Shown here piece by piece: positions 28,581 to 37,553 of a DNA stretch of 64,000 nt. The notes beneath the pieces were generated by a model. That model was not told where the DNA came from and ran no database searches. It saw only the letters and a program-made list of their open reading frames with translations. The first letter of the stretch is position 1; every line of letters begins with the position of its first letter. The position numbers and the translations under genes were made by a program. Location: contig JAEUGY010000077.1 in assembly GCA_016794625.1 (NCBI GenBank), positions 48,486 through 112,485 on the forward strand. The letters are read 5' to 3'. Source of the stretch: Opitutaceae bacterium (GTDB taxonomy: Bacteria > Verrucomicrobiota > Verrucomicrobiia > Opitutales > Opitutaceae).

Positions 28581-29123
28581 ATGCCTCCCCTGGATTCCGC
28601 GCATGCCCGCTGGCTTGCGGTTGAGGCCCGGGCCCATGAGTCGGTGCTGAGGGCCTGGTTGCGCCGCCGTTTTTCGGCGTCGCTCGACGTGGATGATCTC
28701 GTCCAGGACGCTTACTTGCGCATCTTGCGGGCGAATCCGCCGGCTCCGGTGCGCTCCCCCAAGGCATTTCTCTTCGCGATTGCGAAGAACCTGGCGCGGG
28801 ATCAAGCCCGTCGGCGCTTGACGAGTCCGGAAGTGCAGGCGACGGAAGATCTGTCGAGCCGGGTTGTCGATGAGTCGCGCCAGGCGGCGGATGATACCCT
28901 CGGGCGCGAACGCGAGCTCGACCTCCTGGAGGAAGCGATCGACGCGTTGCCCGCACGTTGCCAGGAGATTTTCCGGTTGCGAAAACTGCACGGATTGTCG
29001 CAGGGGGACATCGCTCGGCGATTGGGGATTTCGGAGCACACGGTGTCCGCTCAGCTGACGATTGGGTTCAACAAGTGCCTCAGCTACGTCAACCAACGGG
29101 CTTCCTGGCGCCGAGCCGAGTGA
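28581..29123 (+). CDS. ECF-type RNA polymerase sigma factor (FecI-like)
   Basis: A 180-residue sigma factor with region 2 (DVDDLVQDAYLRILR and AFLFAIAKNLARDQARRR) and region 4 (LPARCQEIFRLRKLHGLSQGDIARRLGISEHTV). It should direct transcription of the downstream receptor when a ligand is sensed outside. The stop codon overlaps the FecR-like start by one base (TGATG), coupling sigma and anti-sigma. Confidence 0.92.
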   Translation: MPPLDSAHARWLAVEARAHESVLRAWLRRRFSASLDVDDLVQDAYLRILRANPPAPVRSPKAFLFAIAKNLARDQARRRLTSPEVQATEDLSSRVVDESRQAADDTLGRERELDLLEEAIDALPARCQEIFRLRKLHGLSQGDIARRLGISEHTVSAQLTIGFNKCLSYVNQRASWRRAE

Positions 29124-30145
29124 TGGAATCGCACAAACCAGTCGACAGGGCGGACGCCGTGGCGGACGAAGCGGGTGCCTGGATGGTGCGGTGGGATCGA
29201 GGACTTGACCCGGCCGAGGAGATCGCCTTCGAACGGTGGAAGGCCCTCACACCCGGGCATGCGCGCGCCTTCGAACAGGCGCGAGAGGCTTGGGAACGCT
29301 TCGATGGCCTCGCTCGTCGTCGTGGGCTCGGACCTGTGGGACTAGAGCCCGTCTTGCGGCCAGTGCGGGGGCAGTGGTCGGCTTGGCCGTGGGCACTAGG
29401 CGCAGCCGCGGTGCTCGCGGTGGTCGGGTGGGTGGGCCTTGGGCGGGTGCGCCCGGTCGTCGCCGATCCCGGCCCGCCTCCGTCCGGTTTGGCCGTTTTG
29501 GTGGCCTCCGATCGTCGATTTCTGGCGGACGGTTCCGTGGTGGATTTGTCCCCTGATGCCGTCGTGGATGTCATCTTCACTCCCGGTGAGCGCCGCATCC
29601 GTCTGCTTCGCGGGGCCGGCCATTTTCAGGTGATGCGGGATCCACACCGTCCATTTGTGGTCACCACCGCGACGGGCGTGGAAGTGCGGGCGCTGGGAAC
29701 CGCGTTTGATGTCTGGATGGAGTCGGATCAGGTCGATGTGCGCGTGTCGTCGGGCCGGGTGCAGGTAAAGGCGCTGGGGGCTCTCACGTCCGGCGGTGTC
29801 GCGGGAAGCGAACCGGTCGTGGGGGCCGGGCATCGGGTGGTCGTGCCGCTGGTGGGAGCGGCCCGGCCGTTGTTGGTCGCAGCGCTGCCGCCGGTGGAGC
29901 GGGTGGAGGTCTCGCTGCCGTTGCGATATGAGTTCGAGCGTACGCCGTTGTCGCGGGTGGTGAGTGAACTGAACCGGCGTGGTGGGCTCCAGCTGGAAGT
30001 GGTGGATCCGGAGTTGGCGGATCTGCCTATCTATGCGTCGTGCCGGGCGGACAATCTGGAGTCATTTGTCCGGCTGTTGGAGGCCACGGGTGAACTGGCG
30101 TCGGAGCGAACCGGCACCACCCTGCGGCTCACGCGTCCGCGCTGA
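29123..30145 (+). CDS. FecR-like anti-sigma/signal-transducing protein
   Basis: A 340-residue inner-membrane protein. A cytoplasmic N-terminal domain of the DUF4880 type (residues about 8-57) precedes one membrane segment (87-107). The periplasmic FecR domain spans about 125-225 (LADGSVVDLSPDAVV, RPFVVTTATGVEVRALGTAF). The C-terminus (about 262-338) resembles an STN domain (YEFERTPLSRVVSELNRRG). It should relay a signal from the adjacent STN-bearing receptor to the sigma factor encoded just before it. Confidence 0.9.
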   Translation: MESHKPVDRADAVADEAGAWMVRWDRGLDPAEEIAFERWKALTPGHARAFEQAREAWERFDGLARRRGLGPVGLEPVLRPVRGQWSAWPWALGAAAVLAVVGWVGLGRVRPVVADPGPPPSGLAVLVASDRRFLADGSVVDLSPDAVVDVIFTPGERRIRLLRGAGHFQVMRDPHRPFVVTTATGVEVRALGTAFDVWMESDQVDVRVSSGRVQVKALGALTSGGVAGSEPVVGAGHRVVVPLVGAARPLLVAALPPVERVEVSLPLRYEFERTPLSRVVSELNRRGGLQLEVVDPELADLPIYASCRADNLESFVRLLEATGELASERTGTTLRLTRPR

Positions 30146-30168
30146 ACGCCGGCTCGGACGGGTTTGTC

Positions 30169-30204
30169 GCCAAAGTGTCACACGCGGGCCTTAGTGACTT
30201 TGGC
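30169..30204 (+). other. Stem-loop between fecR-like gene and receptor gene
   Basis: GCCAAAG at 30169-30175 pairs with CTTTGGC at 30198-30204, and TCAC pairs with GTGA inside, leaving a two-base bulge and a 12-base loop. It starts 24 bases after the FecR-like stop codon and ends 26 bases before the receptor start. It may lower read-through, act as an RNA-processing site or overlap the receptor's own promoter. Confidence 0.5.
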
Positions 30205-30230
30205 CGGACCTGCGTCTCATCGGTAGACCC

Positions 30231-33200
30231 ATGGACCGTCTCACTTCCTTCCTGTCCCGCGCCCGTCCCGCCGTGCGGCTGCTTTCCACGTTTTCCCTCG
30301 CGTTCGCCAGCTTGCGGCCGGCGAGTGAGACATTCGCTGCGGAGGCAACGGTTCCCGCCGTCCGAGCAGAGCGGGACGACACGCCCCGGCGTTTCGATGT
30401 CGGGGCAGGTCCAGCCGTCGACACGCTCAGGCAGGCGGCCCGTCAGGGGGCGATGGAGATTGTTTTCACGGAGCGAACCGTGACGGGGGTGCAGACCCGG
30501 CCGCTTCGCGGGCTCCACCGGCCGGGCGAAGCGATGGCGCTGTTGCTGACGGAAACCGGGCTGGAGGCCGTCCGGGATGCGGAGACCGGCATCTTCACAC
30601 TACGGCGGGTGGCGCCGGCGACGGCGGAGGTCAATGAGGGAGCCAAGGAACGGTCCGCGGACGGGACCGTCTCGCTGGTGCCGTTTGTGGTGACGGGTTC
30701 GAACATTCCCCGGGTGGATTACGAAACCGTGCAGCCGGTGACCATTCTCGATGACCGCGATGTACGCAGTGGAGCGGTCGGCACGCCGCTCGAGCTGATG
30801 AACCGCCTGCCGTTTCTCGGGGCATTGAGTGCGTACGAAAATCAGGATGGCGGCCGCACCCGGGGCAGCGCCAGCAGCATCAACCTGCGCGGTCTCGGAG
30901 GGCAGAACACCCTGCTGCTCTTCAACGGGCGCCGGCTTCCCTATTACAGCCTGCCCCTCGGAGCGCTTGTCTTCTACAATATCAACAACCTGCCGATGAT
31001 GGCGGTCAGCCGGATCGAGGTGCTGCGAGATGGAGCGAGCGCCATCTATGGTGCCGACGCCACCGCGGGAGTAGTCAATTTCATCTCCCGGCGTCAGTCC
31101 GACGAACGGCGCCTGTCGTTTCGATTTGGCGACACATTCGACGGGGTGGCGCCGGAGTACCGGGCATCGATCGTCGATTCGCGCACCTTCAATTCCGGGA
31201 ACAGCCGGATCCTCGTGACCCTCGACGCTTATCGCCGCGACACCCTGATGGCGCGTGATCGCGACTTCGCGGTGTTGGGCGACAAACGCGGTCGGGTGCC
31301 GGAGCCCTTCGGTTCCTCGCCCGCCTGGAATCATCTGACCAACCTGGCGCCCCTTGCCTCGTTCACCGTCAATCCCGCCGCCGGTCAGCCGAACCGGCTC
31401 CCCGGTTTGACGGTAAACACAGCTCACGTCGCGGACACCGGTGCCCTCGTCCCGGGCGCGCGGAATCCAGCCGCCTACTACAACGACGCGGGCTTCTTTT
31501 CACTCGTACCGGGACGCGAGTCCTTTGATGTCTTCCTGACCCTCGATCACCGCCTGCGCGGAGGCTCCGAGCTGTTTGCCGAACTGGGCTACAATGATGT
31601 GAAATCGACCGCGGTCCAAGCCCCCATGACCCTCGCAAGCAGCCAGAATCGGGATGCGAACGATCAACTGCTCGTGATTCCCGCCAGCAACTACTACAAT
31701 CCCTATGGCAGCCGGTTTTATGGTCCCGGCACGGCGAACCCCTCCATTGCCCCGCGGGCGGTGCAGTTCAACACGGTCGAGGAGGCGATCGGCCCGCGCG
31801 TGGGACTCATCACCACCCAGCAGGACCGAGCTCTCTTGGGTTGGAGGGGACGCGTGGCCGGTGCATGGGATTGGGAAACCGCGGCCTTGTACTCCAGCAA
31901 CGAGGCGCGCGACACCACGGAGAATCTCATCAGTCGCAGCGCCTTGACCGCGGCCCTGGCTCGCGCCACCCCGGATGCACTCAACCTCTTCGCCGGACCC
32001 GGAAAGAACCCGGAGTCGGTGCTGGCGCCGTTGCGCACCACGAGCCACCTCGGTGGACGCTCCAGCCTGCTCCTGGCGGACGCGAAGCTGAACGGAACGC
32101 TCTGGTCGCTTCCAGCGGGTGCGCTCACGGCCGCCGCGGGCCTGGAATACCGCGAGGAAAAGATGCGGAGTGACCACGCCGCCAACTATCTCGCGAATGA
32201 CCTGGTGAATACGGCCGGGCAGGACAACTTTCGCGCTGACCGCGACGTCCGTTCCGCGTTTCTCGAATTGCTGATCCCGGTCGTGCGCGCCCCGGAACGG
32301 ACGTGGTTCCGCCGCGCGGAGATGCAGTTGGCGGGACGCTGGGAGAATTTCAGCGGCTTCGGGTCGGCGCGCAAACCCAAGGCCGGGGTGGCCGTCACGC
32401 TCCTGCCCTCCATTTTGGCGCGAGCATCCATCGGCCGCGGCTTTCGGGCGCCGACCCTGACCCAGCTTTACGGATCGGAGGGCCGCAGTATGGCCGCACG
32501 GGTCGATCCCTTCCGACCCCAGGATGGCAATGTACGTCGTCTCATGCGCCAGCCTCCGGTTCCCACCTTGAAGCCGGAACAAAGTGAGTCACGCACCGTC
32601 GGCCTTGCGCTCGAACCTCGTTTTGTCCCGGGACTTTCTCTGGGGATCGACTGGTGGCGTTACGAGTTGAGCGATCAGATCAACGTGATTGGACGCGATA
32701 CCCAGCTCGCGCTGGAAGCGGCCGGAGGACCGTATTCCAATCCCAATGTGGTTCGGGTTCCAGCGACCACGGCTGAGCCCATTGGACCGATCACGGCCGT
32801 GATCGAGCCCTGGCAGAATTTTGCCCGGGCAGAGACCGAGGGCTTCGACGTCAATCTCGCTTATGCCCTCGGAGCCCCCCGGCGCGGTCGTGTCACGGTG
32901 GGAGTGGATGCCAGCTACATCCATACCTACGAGGTGCAACTGGCGGCCGGCGGGCCGGTGGAGTCGTTTCCAACGGATGACAACCGGCCACGCCTCCGCA
33001 CCGTCGGACGGCTCGAGTTTGAACGGAAGGCCTGGCGCGCGCAGGTGCTCAGCCGCTTCACCTCCGACTACAAACCGTCCGATCCGGTGGTGGTGGGGGG
33101 ACAGAGTTATCGCATGCCCTCGCACGTGACGTGGGACTCGTCAGTCTCACGCCGATTTGGCTCGGAACGTGCGGGCTCCGGGCTTTCTGTGACCCTCGGT

Positions 33201-33317
33201 GTGAATAACGTTTTCGACCGCGATCCTCCGCTTTATCCCGTGCGGCAAGGGTATGACGCCCGACAATTCAGTCCCCAAGGTCGTTTCGGCTATGTCCATG
33301 TGGCGTGGGACTATTGA
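30231..33317 (+). CDS. TonB-dependent transducer-type receptor with STN domain
   Basis: A 1028-residue outer-membrane receptor. A signal peptide is followed by an STN signalling domain (about 53-126, RRFDVGAGPAVDTLRQAARQ), which contacts the FecR-like protein. The TonB-box-like segment is VSLVPFVV (147-154). The plug (LNRLPF-like MNRLPFLG, then SSINLRGLGGQNTLLLFNGR and IEVLRDGASAIYGADATAGV) and a barrel ending in AWDY follow. The plug wording is that of the iron-complex/oligosaccharide group with GADATAGVVNF. It completes a sigma/anti-sigma/receptor module, so its own expression should respond to its ligand. Confidence 0.92.
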   Translation: MDRLTSFLSRARPAVRLLSTFSLAFASLRPASETFAAEATVPAVRAERDDTPRRFDVGAGPAVDTLRQAARQGAMEIVFTERTVTGVQTRPLRGLHRPGEAMALLLTETGLEAVRDAETGIFTLRRVAPATAEVNEGAKERSADGTVSLVPFVVTGSNIPRVDYETVQPVTILDDRDVRSGAVGTPLELMNRLPFLGALSAYENQDGGRTRGSASSINLRGLGGQNTLLLFNGRRLPYYSLPLGALVFYNINNLPMMAVSRIEVLRDGASAIYGADATAGVVNFISRRQSDERRLSFRFGDTFDGVAPEYRASIVDSRTFNSGNSRILVTLDAYRRDTLMARDRDFAVLGDKRGRVPEPFGSSPAWNHLTNLAPLASFTVNPAAGQPNRLPGLTVNTAHVADTGALVPGARNPAAYYNDAGFFSLVPGRESFDVFLTLDHRLRGGSELFAELGYNDVKSTAVQAPMTLASSQNRDANDQLLVIPASNYYNPYGSRFYGPGTANPSIAPRAVQFNTVEEAIGPRVGLITTQQDRALLGWRGRVAGAWDWETAALYSSNEARDTTENLISRSALTAALARATPDALNLFAGPGKNPESVLAPLRTTSHLGGRSSLLLADAKLNGTLWSLPAGALTAAAGLEYREEKMRSDHAANYLANDLVNTAGQDNFRADRDVRSAFLELLIPVVRAPERTWFRRAEMQLAGRWENFSGFGSARKPKAGVAVTLLPSILARASIGRGFRAPTLTQLYGSEGRSMAARVDPFRPQDGNVRRLMRQPPVPTLKPEQSESRTVGLALEPRFVPGLSLGIDWWRYELSDQINVIGRDTQLALEAAGGPYSNPNVVRVPATTAEPIGPITAVIEPWQNFARAETEGFDVNLAYALGAPRRGRVTVGVDASYIHTYEVQLAAGGPVESFPTDDNRPRLRTVGRLEFERKAWRAQVLSRFTSDYKPSDPVVVGGQSYRMPSHVTWDSSVSRRFGSERAGSGLSVTLGVNNVFDRDPPLYPVRQGYDARQFSPQGRFGYVHVAWDY

Positions 33318-34503
33318 GCGGTTCTCACTCTGGCGCGTCGGTGCGGTGGTAGCGGCGGGACTGGCCGGCCTTCTCGCCCGCAGCCCGGCCGTTGCGGGGC
33401 CGTCCGGCCGTCCGGCTTTCCGCGTGGACTATCCCTTTCCCACGGCGGACAAGCCCCAGTCCAAGCTCTGGTATGCGGAAGAGCGCTGGTGGGCTTTGTT
33501 GCCACGCTCGAGTGGCCCTTCGCTTTGGGAGCGATCGCCTTCCGGCTGGCGCGAGCACGCGGAAGTGGCGGAGCAGCTCCGCGGCGTGCCGGGACGGGCG
33601 GATGTCTGGTACGACTCGGTGGGCGTCACGGCGGTAGCCGTGGCGGATCGTTTGCTGGCGGTGGTGCGCCTGACCGCGGTGAGCGGACCAGCGCCCTCGT
33701 GGCAGGCGCGCGTGCTTGCCCGCATAGCCTCGCCGGTTTCCGACATGATCGAAACCGTCACCGTGGCTCGCGATAACGCGGGAACGTGGTGGGTGGCGGC
33801 TCCGATCCAAGGTCGGGCCTTTGTCTGGCACTCCAATGATGGGGTGGTCTGGTCGACCGCACAGCAGGTGGCGGCGGGATTGCATGTCGACGACCTTTGC
33901 CTGGTCACTCCGTTGCCGGACGGTGTGGCTGTGATCTGGTCCGATCAAAAGCGGGAAGCGGTGAGGACGCGTCTTCATCGGTCTGCCGCCGAGCCCGCCG
34001 CGTGGGAACCACCGGTGACCATTGAGAGCGGAGGCAGAACCGCGGATGACCACCTCCATGCCACGTTGACCGCCGACGGCCGGGTGTGGGTCGCGACGAA
34101 GAACAGCGTGGATGCTCCAGGTCGTCCCCAACTGGTCTTGCGCGTCCGCCAGCCTGATGGTGTGTGGGAGAATTATCCCTACGCTCCCCTTTCCGCGGAG
34201 CAGGCACCCAGCCGCCCGATTGTCCTCGGTACGACCGAGAGCGGACGGGTGCTGCTAGGCCACGTGGTGTATGGGTCGGGCCCGGTCCGCCACGACCGGA
34301 TTGTCTTCGGGTGGGCAGATCCGCAAAGCCCAACGGTGATCGTCGAGGAGCGGGCGGTGATCGTACCGGAAGATTCCGAGGCGCGGGTCAATGACATCAC
34401 CGGGCCCAAGGCGGCCTTCACGGCGCATCAGCCTTGGATCGTGCTCGCGTCGGATGGCCAGGGACGGGTTTACGAAGCCGATTTGAGGGCAGGAACGCGC
34501 TGA
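33292..34503 (+). CDS. Secreted beta-propeller-like protein of unknown function
   Basis: A 403-residue protein from the ATG at 33292, with a hydrophobic leader ending near AVAG. The rest is rich in tryptophan and aspartate, with repeating patterns (NAGTWWVAAP, SNDGVVWS, TADGRVWVATKN) that recall BNR/sialidase-type propeller blades. No catalytic residue set could be assigned. Its start lies inside the last 26 bases of the receptor gene, which suggests translational coupling and a role with that receptor, for example binding the ligand. The 5' end is a little uncertain; an ATG at 33298 is also possible. Confidence 0.6.
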   Translation: MSMWRGTIERFSLWRVGAVVAAGLAGLLARSPAVAGPSGRPAFRVDYPFPTADKPQSKLWYAEERWWALLPRSSGPSLWERSPSGWREHAEVAEQLRGVPGRADVWYDSVGVTAVAVADRLLAVVRLTAVSGPAPSWQARVLARIASPVSDMIETVTVARDNAGTWWVAAPIQGRAFVWHSNDGVVWSTAQQVAAGLHVDDLCLVTPLPDGVAVIWSDQKREAVRTRLHRSAAEPAAWEPPVTIESGGRTADDHLHATLTADGRVWVATKNSVDAPGRPQLVLRVRQPDGVWENYPYAPLSAEQAPSRPIVLGTTESGRVLLGHVVYGSGPVRHDRIVFGWADPQSPTVIVEERAVIVPEDSEARVNDITGPKAAFTAHQPWIVLASDGQGRVYEADLRAGTR

Positions 34504-34556
34504 GCGATGGCTGGCCGGAGCGCCGTTTCTTCTCTCCGCCGTGGTTGGGCTCGCCA

Positions 34557-34587
34557 CTTGCCCAATTTTCGCGTTGGTTTGGGCAAG
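34557..34587. promoter_or_regulatory. 9-bp perfect inverted repeat upstream of a Gfo/Idh gene
   Basis: CTTGCCCAA and TTGGGCAAG enclose 13 bases, starting 53 bases after the previous gene. A good -10 element, TATACT at 34617-34622, follows 30 bases later, about 100 bases before the Gfo/Idh start codon. The repeat therefore sits where an activator or repressor would bind, although it could also be a terminator without a T-run. Confidence 0.45.
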
Positions 34588-34721
34588 GGACGCACAGAAT
34601 CCCTCACCGGTTTGCCTATACTGGAGCTGTCTCCCGTCCGTCGTACCCCTCGTTTTGTCTGGCCGGTTTCCGCTTTGCGGAGATCGGAAATGCAGTCCAA
34701 CCGCCGTCCTCCCGTTCTCGC

Positions 34722-35996
34722 ATGAAACTCACCCGACGACAATTTCTGAAGGGGTCCGCCGTGGCCCTTGGCATGCCCACGATCATCCCCGCCTCGGCGC
34801 TGGGCATGAATGGGACGGTGGCTCCGAGCAATCGCATCGTTCTGGGCGGCATCGGGATTGGGCCGCGCGGGCGTGAGGACTTGAGCGCCTTTCTCAAGCA
34901 GCCAGACGTGCAGTTTGTCATGATCGCCGACGTGCAGTCGGTGCGTCAGGAGGTGGTGCGCGTCATGGTCAACCGGCGCTACAACAATCAGGACTGCGCC
35001 AAAACGCGGGACATGTTCGAGGTGCTGGGCCGACCGGACATCGACGCGGTGTTGATCGCCACGGGCGACCACTGGCACGCGCTGGCCACGATTCTCTCGG
35101 TCAAGGCGGGCAAGGACGTGTATTGTGAAAAACCTTGCAGCATGACGATCCGGGAGAGCCAGGAGCTCGCCGATGCCGTCAACCGCTATGGTCGGGTTTT
35201 CCAGGCCGGGACGCAGCGTCGCAATGTCGACAATTTCCGTTTCGCCGCCGAGCTGGCCCGGAGCGGGCGGCTGGGCCGGATCCACACGGTCCACGCGAGC
35301 ATTCTTCCGCTGGAGGAAAGTCACGAATGGCTGCCGGGCGAACCGGAGCCGGGGATCGACAAGGTGGACTGGGATCGCTGGCTCGGGCCCTCGCCGTGGC
35401 GTCCTTACCACCGGGACTACGTGCAGGGGCGCTGGCGCGGCTACTACGATTTCCATGGCGGTGCGGCCTTGCCCGAGTGGGGTGCGCACACGGTGGACCT
35501 CTGCCAGTGGGCAGCGAGCGCCGACCACACCACACCGGTGGAGTTCGAGGCCGAGGGGCAAACGATCCACGCGCGGTATGCGAACGGGGTGAAACTCGTC
35601 ATGCGCCTCGCCGGATTCAAAGGGGAGGGGAACTGGGTCGTCCCGGGGACCTGCCCGGTGCGGTTCGAGGGCGACGAGGGCTGGGTGGAAGCGGCGGATA
35701 CCGGAAAGATCGCCGTCTCCTCGCCCAAATTGCTGGAGGGCGGTGCCCCCAAAGAATCAGCCGGCACGGACCCGACCCAACATGTGCGCGACTTTCTCGA
35801 CTGCGTGAAGTCTCGCGCCAAACCCGCGGCCAACGCGGACGTCACGCGTCGTGGTCACATCGTGTCCCACGCCGCTTCCATTGGCTGGCGCCTGGGTCGC
35901 AAGGTCCAGTTCGATCCCGTCACGGAGTCGTTTGTCAATGACGCCGATGCCAACCGCATGTGCAGTCGCGCGCGCCGGGCGCCGTGGCATGCCTAA
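34722..35996 (+). CDS. Tat-exported Gfo/Idh/MocA-family oxidoreductase
   Basis: A 424-residue protein with a clear twin-arginine leader (LTRRQFLKGSAVALGMP), a Rossmann fold (VLGGIGIGPRGREDL) and the DVYCEKPCSMT segment with the catalytic lysine. The C-terminal domain contains GGAALPEWGAHTVDLCQWA. The ATG at 34722 is chosen because it starts the leader; the frame is open further upstream without a leader. Exported members often keep a tightly bound nicotinamide cofactor and act on sugars in the periplasm. A HEAT-repeat lipoprotein follows after 22 bases and is probably co-transcribed. Confidence 0.88.
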   Translation: MKLTRRQFLKGSAVALGMPTIIPASALGMNGTVAPSNRIVLGGIGIGPRGREDLSAFLKQPDVQFVMIADVQSVRQEVVRVMVNRRYNNQDCAKTRDMFEVLGRPDIDAVLIATGDHWHALATILSVKAGKDVYCEKPCSMTIRESQELADAVNRYGRVFQAGTQRRNVDNFRFAAELARSGRLGRIHTVHASILPLEESHEWLPGEPEPGIDKVDWDRWLGPSPWRPYHRDYVQGRWRGYYDFHGGAALPEWGAHTVDLCQWAASADHTTPVEFEAEGQTIHARYANGVKLVMRLAGFKGEGNWVVPGTCPVRFEGDEGWVEAADTGKIAVSSPKLLEGGAPKESAGTDPTQHVRDFLDCVKSRAKPAANADVTRRGHIVSHAASIGWRLGRKVQFDPVTESFVNDADANRMCSRARRAPWHA

Positions 35997-36018
35997 TCTC
36001 ACCTTGGGGGACCTTCCT

Positions 36019-36690
36019 ATGACCGTGTCTCGTTCTAGCATTTCCTTGTTCGCGGGGCTCGCCCTGGCGGGTTGCGCCACGCCACCCCAACCCCAGAATC
36101 CAACGTCCACGGCCGCACTTGCGGTGCTGGCGTCGGAGGCGGGGGTGCACGAAAAGGCCCGCGCCTGTCAGCAACTCGGCGATTTTGGGGGGCCGGAGGC
36201 GGTGCCGGCGCTGGCCCGCTTGCTATCGCATGAGGTCCTGGCGGATTATGCGCGCAGCGGTCTGGAGGGCATCGCGGATCCCTCGGCCGGCCAGGCGTTG
36301 CGTCAGGCACTGGGCACGCTCCAGGGGCGCAACCTGGCGGGGGTGGTCAACTCGCTTGGGGTGCGACGGGAACGCGCGGCGTTGCCGGAGTTGCAGGCGC
36401 TGGCGCTTGATCCTAAGCGCGGCGTGGCGGCAGAGGCCATGGCGTCACTGGGCATGATTGGTTCGGTCGAGGCGGCGAGGACCTTGCAACAGATTTTGAA
36501 AAACGGCCCGGCGGATCAGCGCGTCCCCGCCGCCCACGCCGCTCTGGTCGCCGCCGAGCACCTGGTCAGGGCCAAGAACGCCGCGGCGGCCCGGGATCTG
36601 CTCAACGATGTTGTTCACGCACTTCCGGCGGGTCACTTGCCGGCGGTGGCGCAACGACAGCTCGACGCGCTGAAGGTAGCCAAGAACTAG
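36019..36690 (+). CDS. HEAT-repeat lipoprotein
   Basis: A 223-residue protein with a lipobox (ALAGC, cysteine at residue 19), so it should be membrane-anchored by lipid. The rest is a run of alpha-helical HEAT-like repeats with the motif PEAVPALARLL, then PSAGQALRQAL, ALPELQALALD and VEAARTLQQIL at about 30-residue spacing. Such repeats make scaffolds for protein contacts. It lies directly after the Tat-exported oxidoreductase and may hold it or a partner. Function otherwise unknown. Confidence 0.75.
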   Translation: MTVSRSSISLFAGLALAGCATPPQPQNPTSTAALAVLASEAGVHEKARACQQLGDFGGPEAVPALARLLSHEVLADYARSGLEGIADPSAGQALRQALGTLQGRNLAGVVNSLGVRRERAALPELQALALDPKRGVAAEAMASLGMIGSVEAARTLQQILKNGPADQRVPAAHAALVAAEHLVRAKNAAAARDLLNDVVHALPAGHLPAVAQRQLDALKVAKN

Positions 36691-36998
36691 GTTCCCCGTT
36701 TTGTCTCGGTGCCTACGGGCCATCCGAGCGCCCTGGCTCGCCGTCGAACCCTTCGACTACTGGCAGACTCTTCATGGTCAAGCGCTTACCATGAAAGAAT
36801 GTCATCGAAGCGAGGCCACAATGCCTGTTGCGAGGCGCTGCTTCCAAGCGCTTCGCACAAAGGTAAACGCAGCGGAGCGCGGGATGGGTTAGTCCTTTTT
36901 TGGAAAATCTTTTGGCGTCTGGTTCACTCTCGACACTCCCCGTGCGGCTTAGAATCGTCTCCCAGCCCTTCGCGTTGCCTCCGCGAATCGACCCCCAA
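36691..36998. other. Gene-free interval before the second sigma-factor gene
   Basis: No convincing gene is present. It holds a 25-base dyad described separately and a second copy of its core, AAGCGCTT, at 36846-36853, which is itself flanked by GCGA (36832-36835) and TCGC (36852-36855). A T-rich patch (about 36895-36912) precedes the sigma gene and may belong to its promoter. Confidence 0.5.
36771..36795. promoter_or_regulatory. LacI-type operator dyad
   Basis: TTCATGGT (36771-36778) and ACCATGAA (36788-36795) flank the palindromic core AAGCGCTT (36780-36787), with one extra base breaking the symmetry. AAGCGCTT is the classic core of LacI/GalR-family operators, including catabolite-type sites. 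It lies 80 bases after the HEAT gene and about 200 bases before the sigma gene. No LacI-family gene with its own helix-turn-helix is present in the window, so the regulator must be elsewhere. Confidence 0.55.
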
Positions 36999-37553
36999 AT
37001 GACACCGACCGACCAGGCCCGCTGGTTTTCCGTGCACGTTCAACCCTATGAACCGGCACTGCGGGCGTATTTGCAAAAGCGGTTTCCAGCGCTTCCCGAC
37101 CACGATGATCTGGTGCAGGAAACGTATGTCCGGACGCTCCGCGCCTATGAGGGCGGCCGGGTGACCCATGCCAAGGCCTTCCTTTTCACGACGGCCCGCA
37201 ATGCGGCGATCGATCTGTTTCGCCGTCGGCGAGGGCACGAGTATGAGGAAATCTCCGACGTCAGTGCGATGCCGATCCTCGATGAGACCCCCGGGATCGG
37301 TGAGACGATGGAGCGGGAGCAGCGCCTCGATCTCCTGCTCGAGGCGATCCTCGCGCTGCCGGAGCGCTGCCGACAGGTCATGATGCTCCGTCACCTTGAC
37401 GGACTGGCCTACAAGGAGATCGCCGTGCGGCTCGGGATTTCGCCGGAGACGGTCAAGGTTCACATGATCAAGGGCGTCAAGGATTGCACGCGGTTTTTCC
37501 ATCAACGCGGCCTGCTCGACGCCGAGACACCGGCCGCTTCGATTGCCTCATGA
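36999..37553 (+). CDS. ECF-type RNA polymerase sigma factor (FecI-like)
   Basis: A 184-residue sigma factor with region 2 (DHDDLVQETYVRTLRAY, AFLFTTARNAAIDLFRRRRG) and region 4 (LPERCRQVMMLRHLDGLAYKEIAVRLGISPETV). The ATG at 36999 gives a family-typical N-terminus; the frame is open to 36900. Its stop codon overlaps the FecR-like start (ATGA). It should drive the second receptor module. Confidence 0.92.
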   Translation: MTPTDQARWFSVHVQPYEPALRAYLQKRFPALPDHDDLVQETYVRTLRAYEGGRVTHAKAFLFTTARNAAIDLFRRRRGHEYEEISDVSAMPILDETPGIGETMEREQRLDLLLEAILALPERCRQVMMLRHLDGLAYKEIAVRLGISPETVKVHMIKGVKDCTRFFHQRGLLDAETPAASIAS

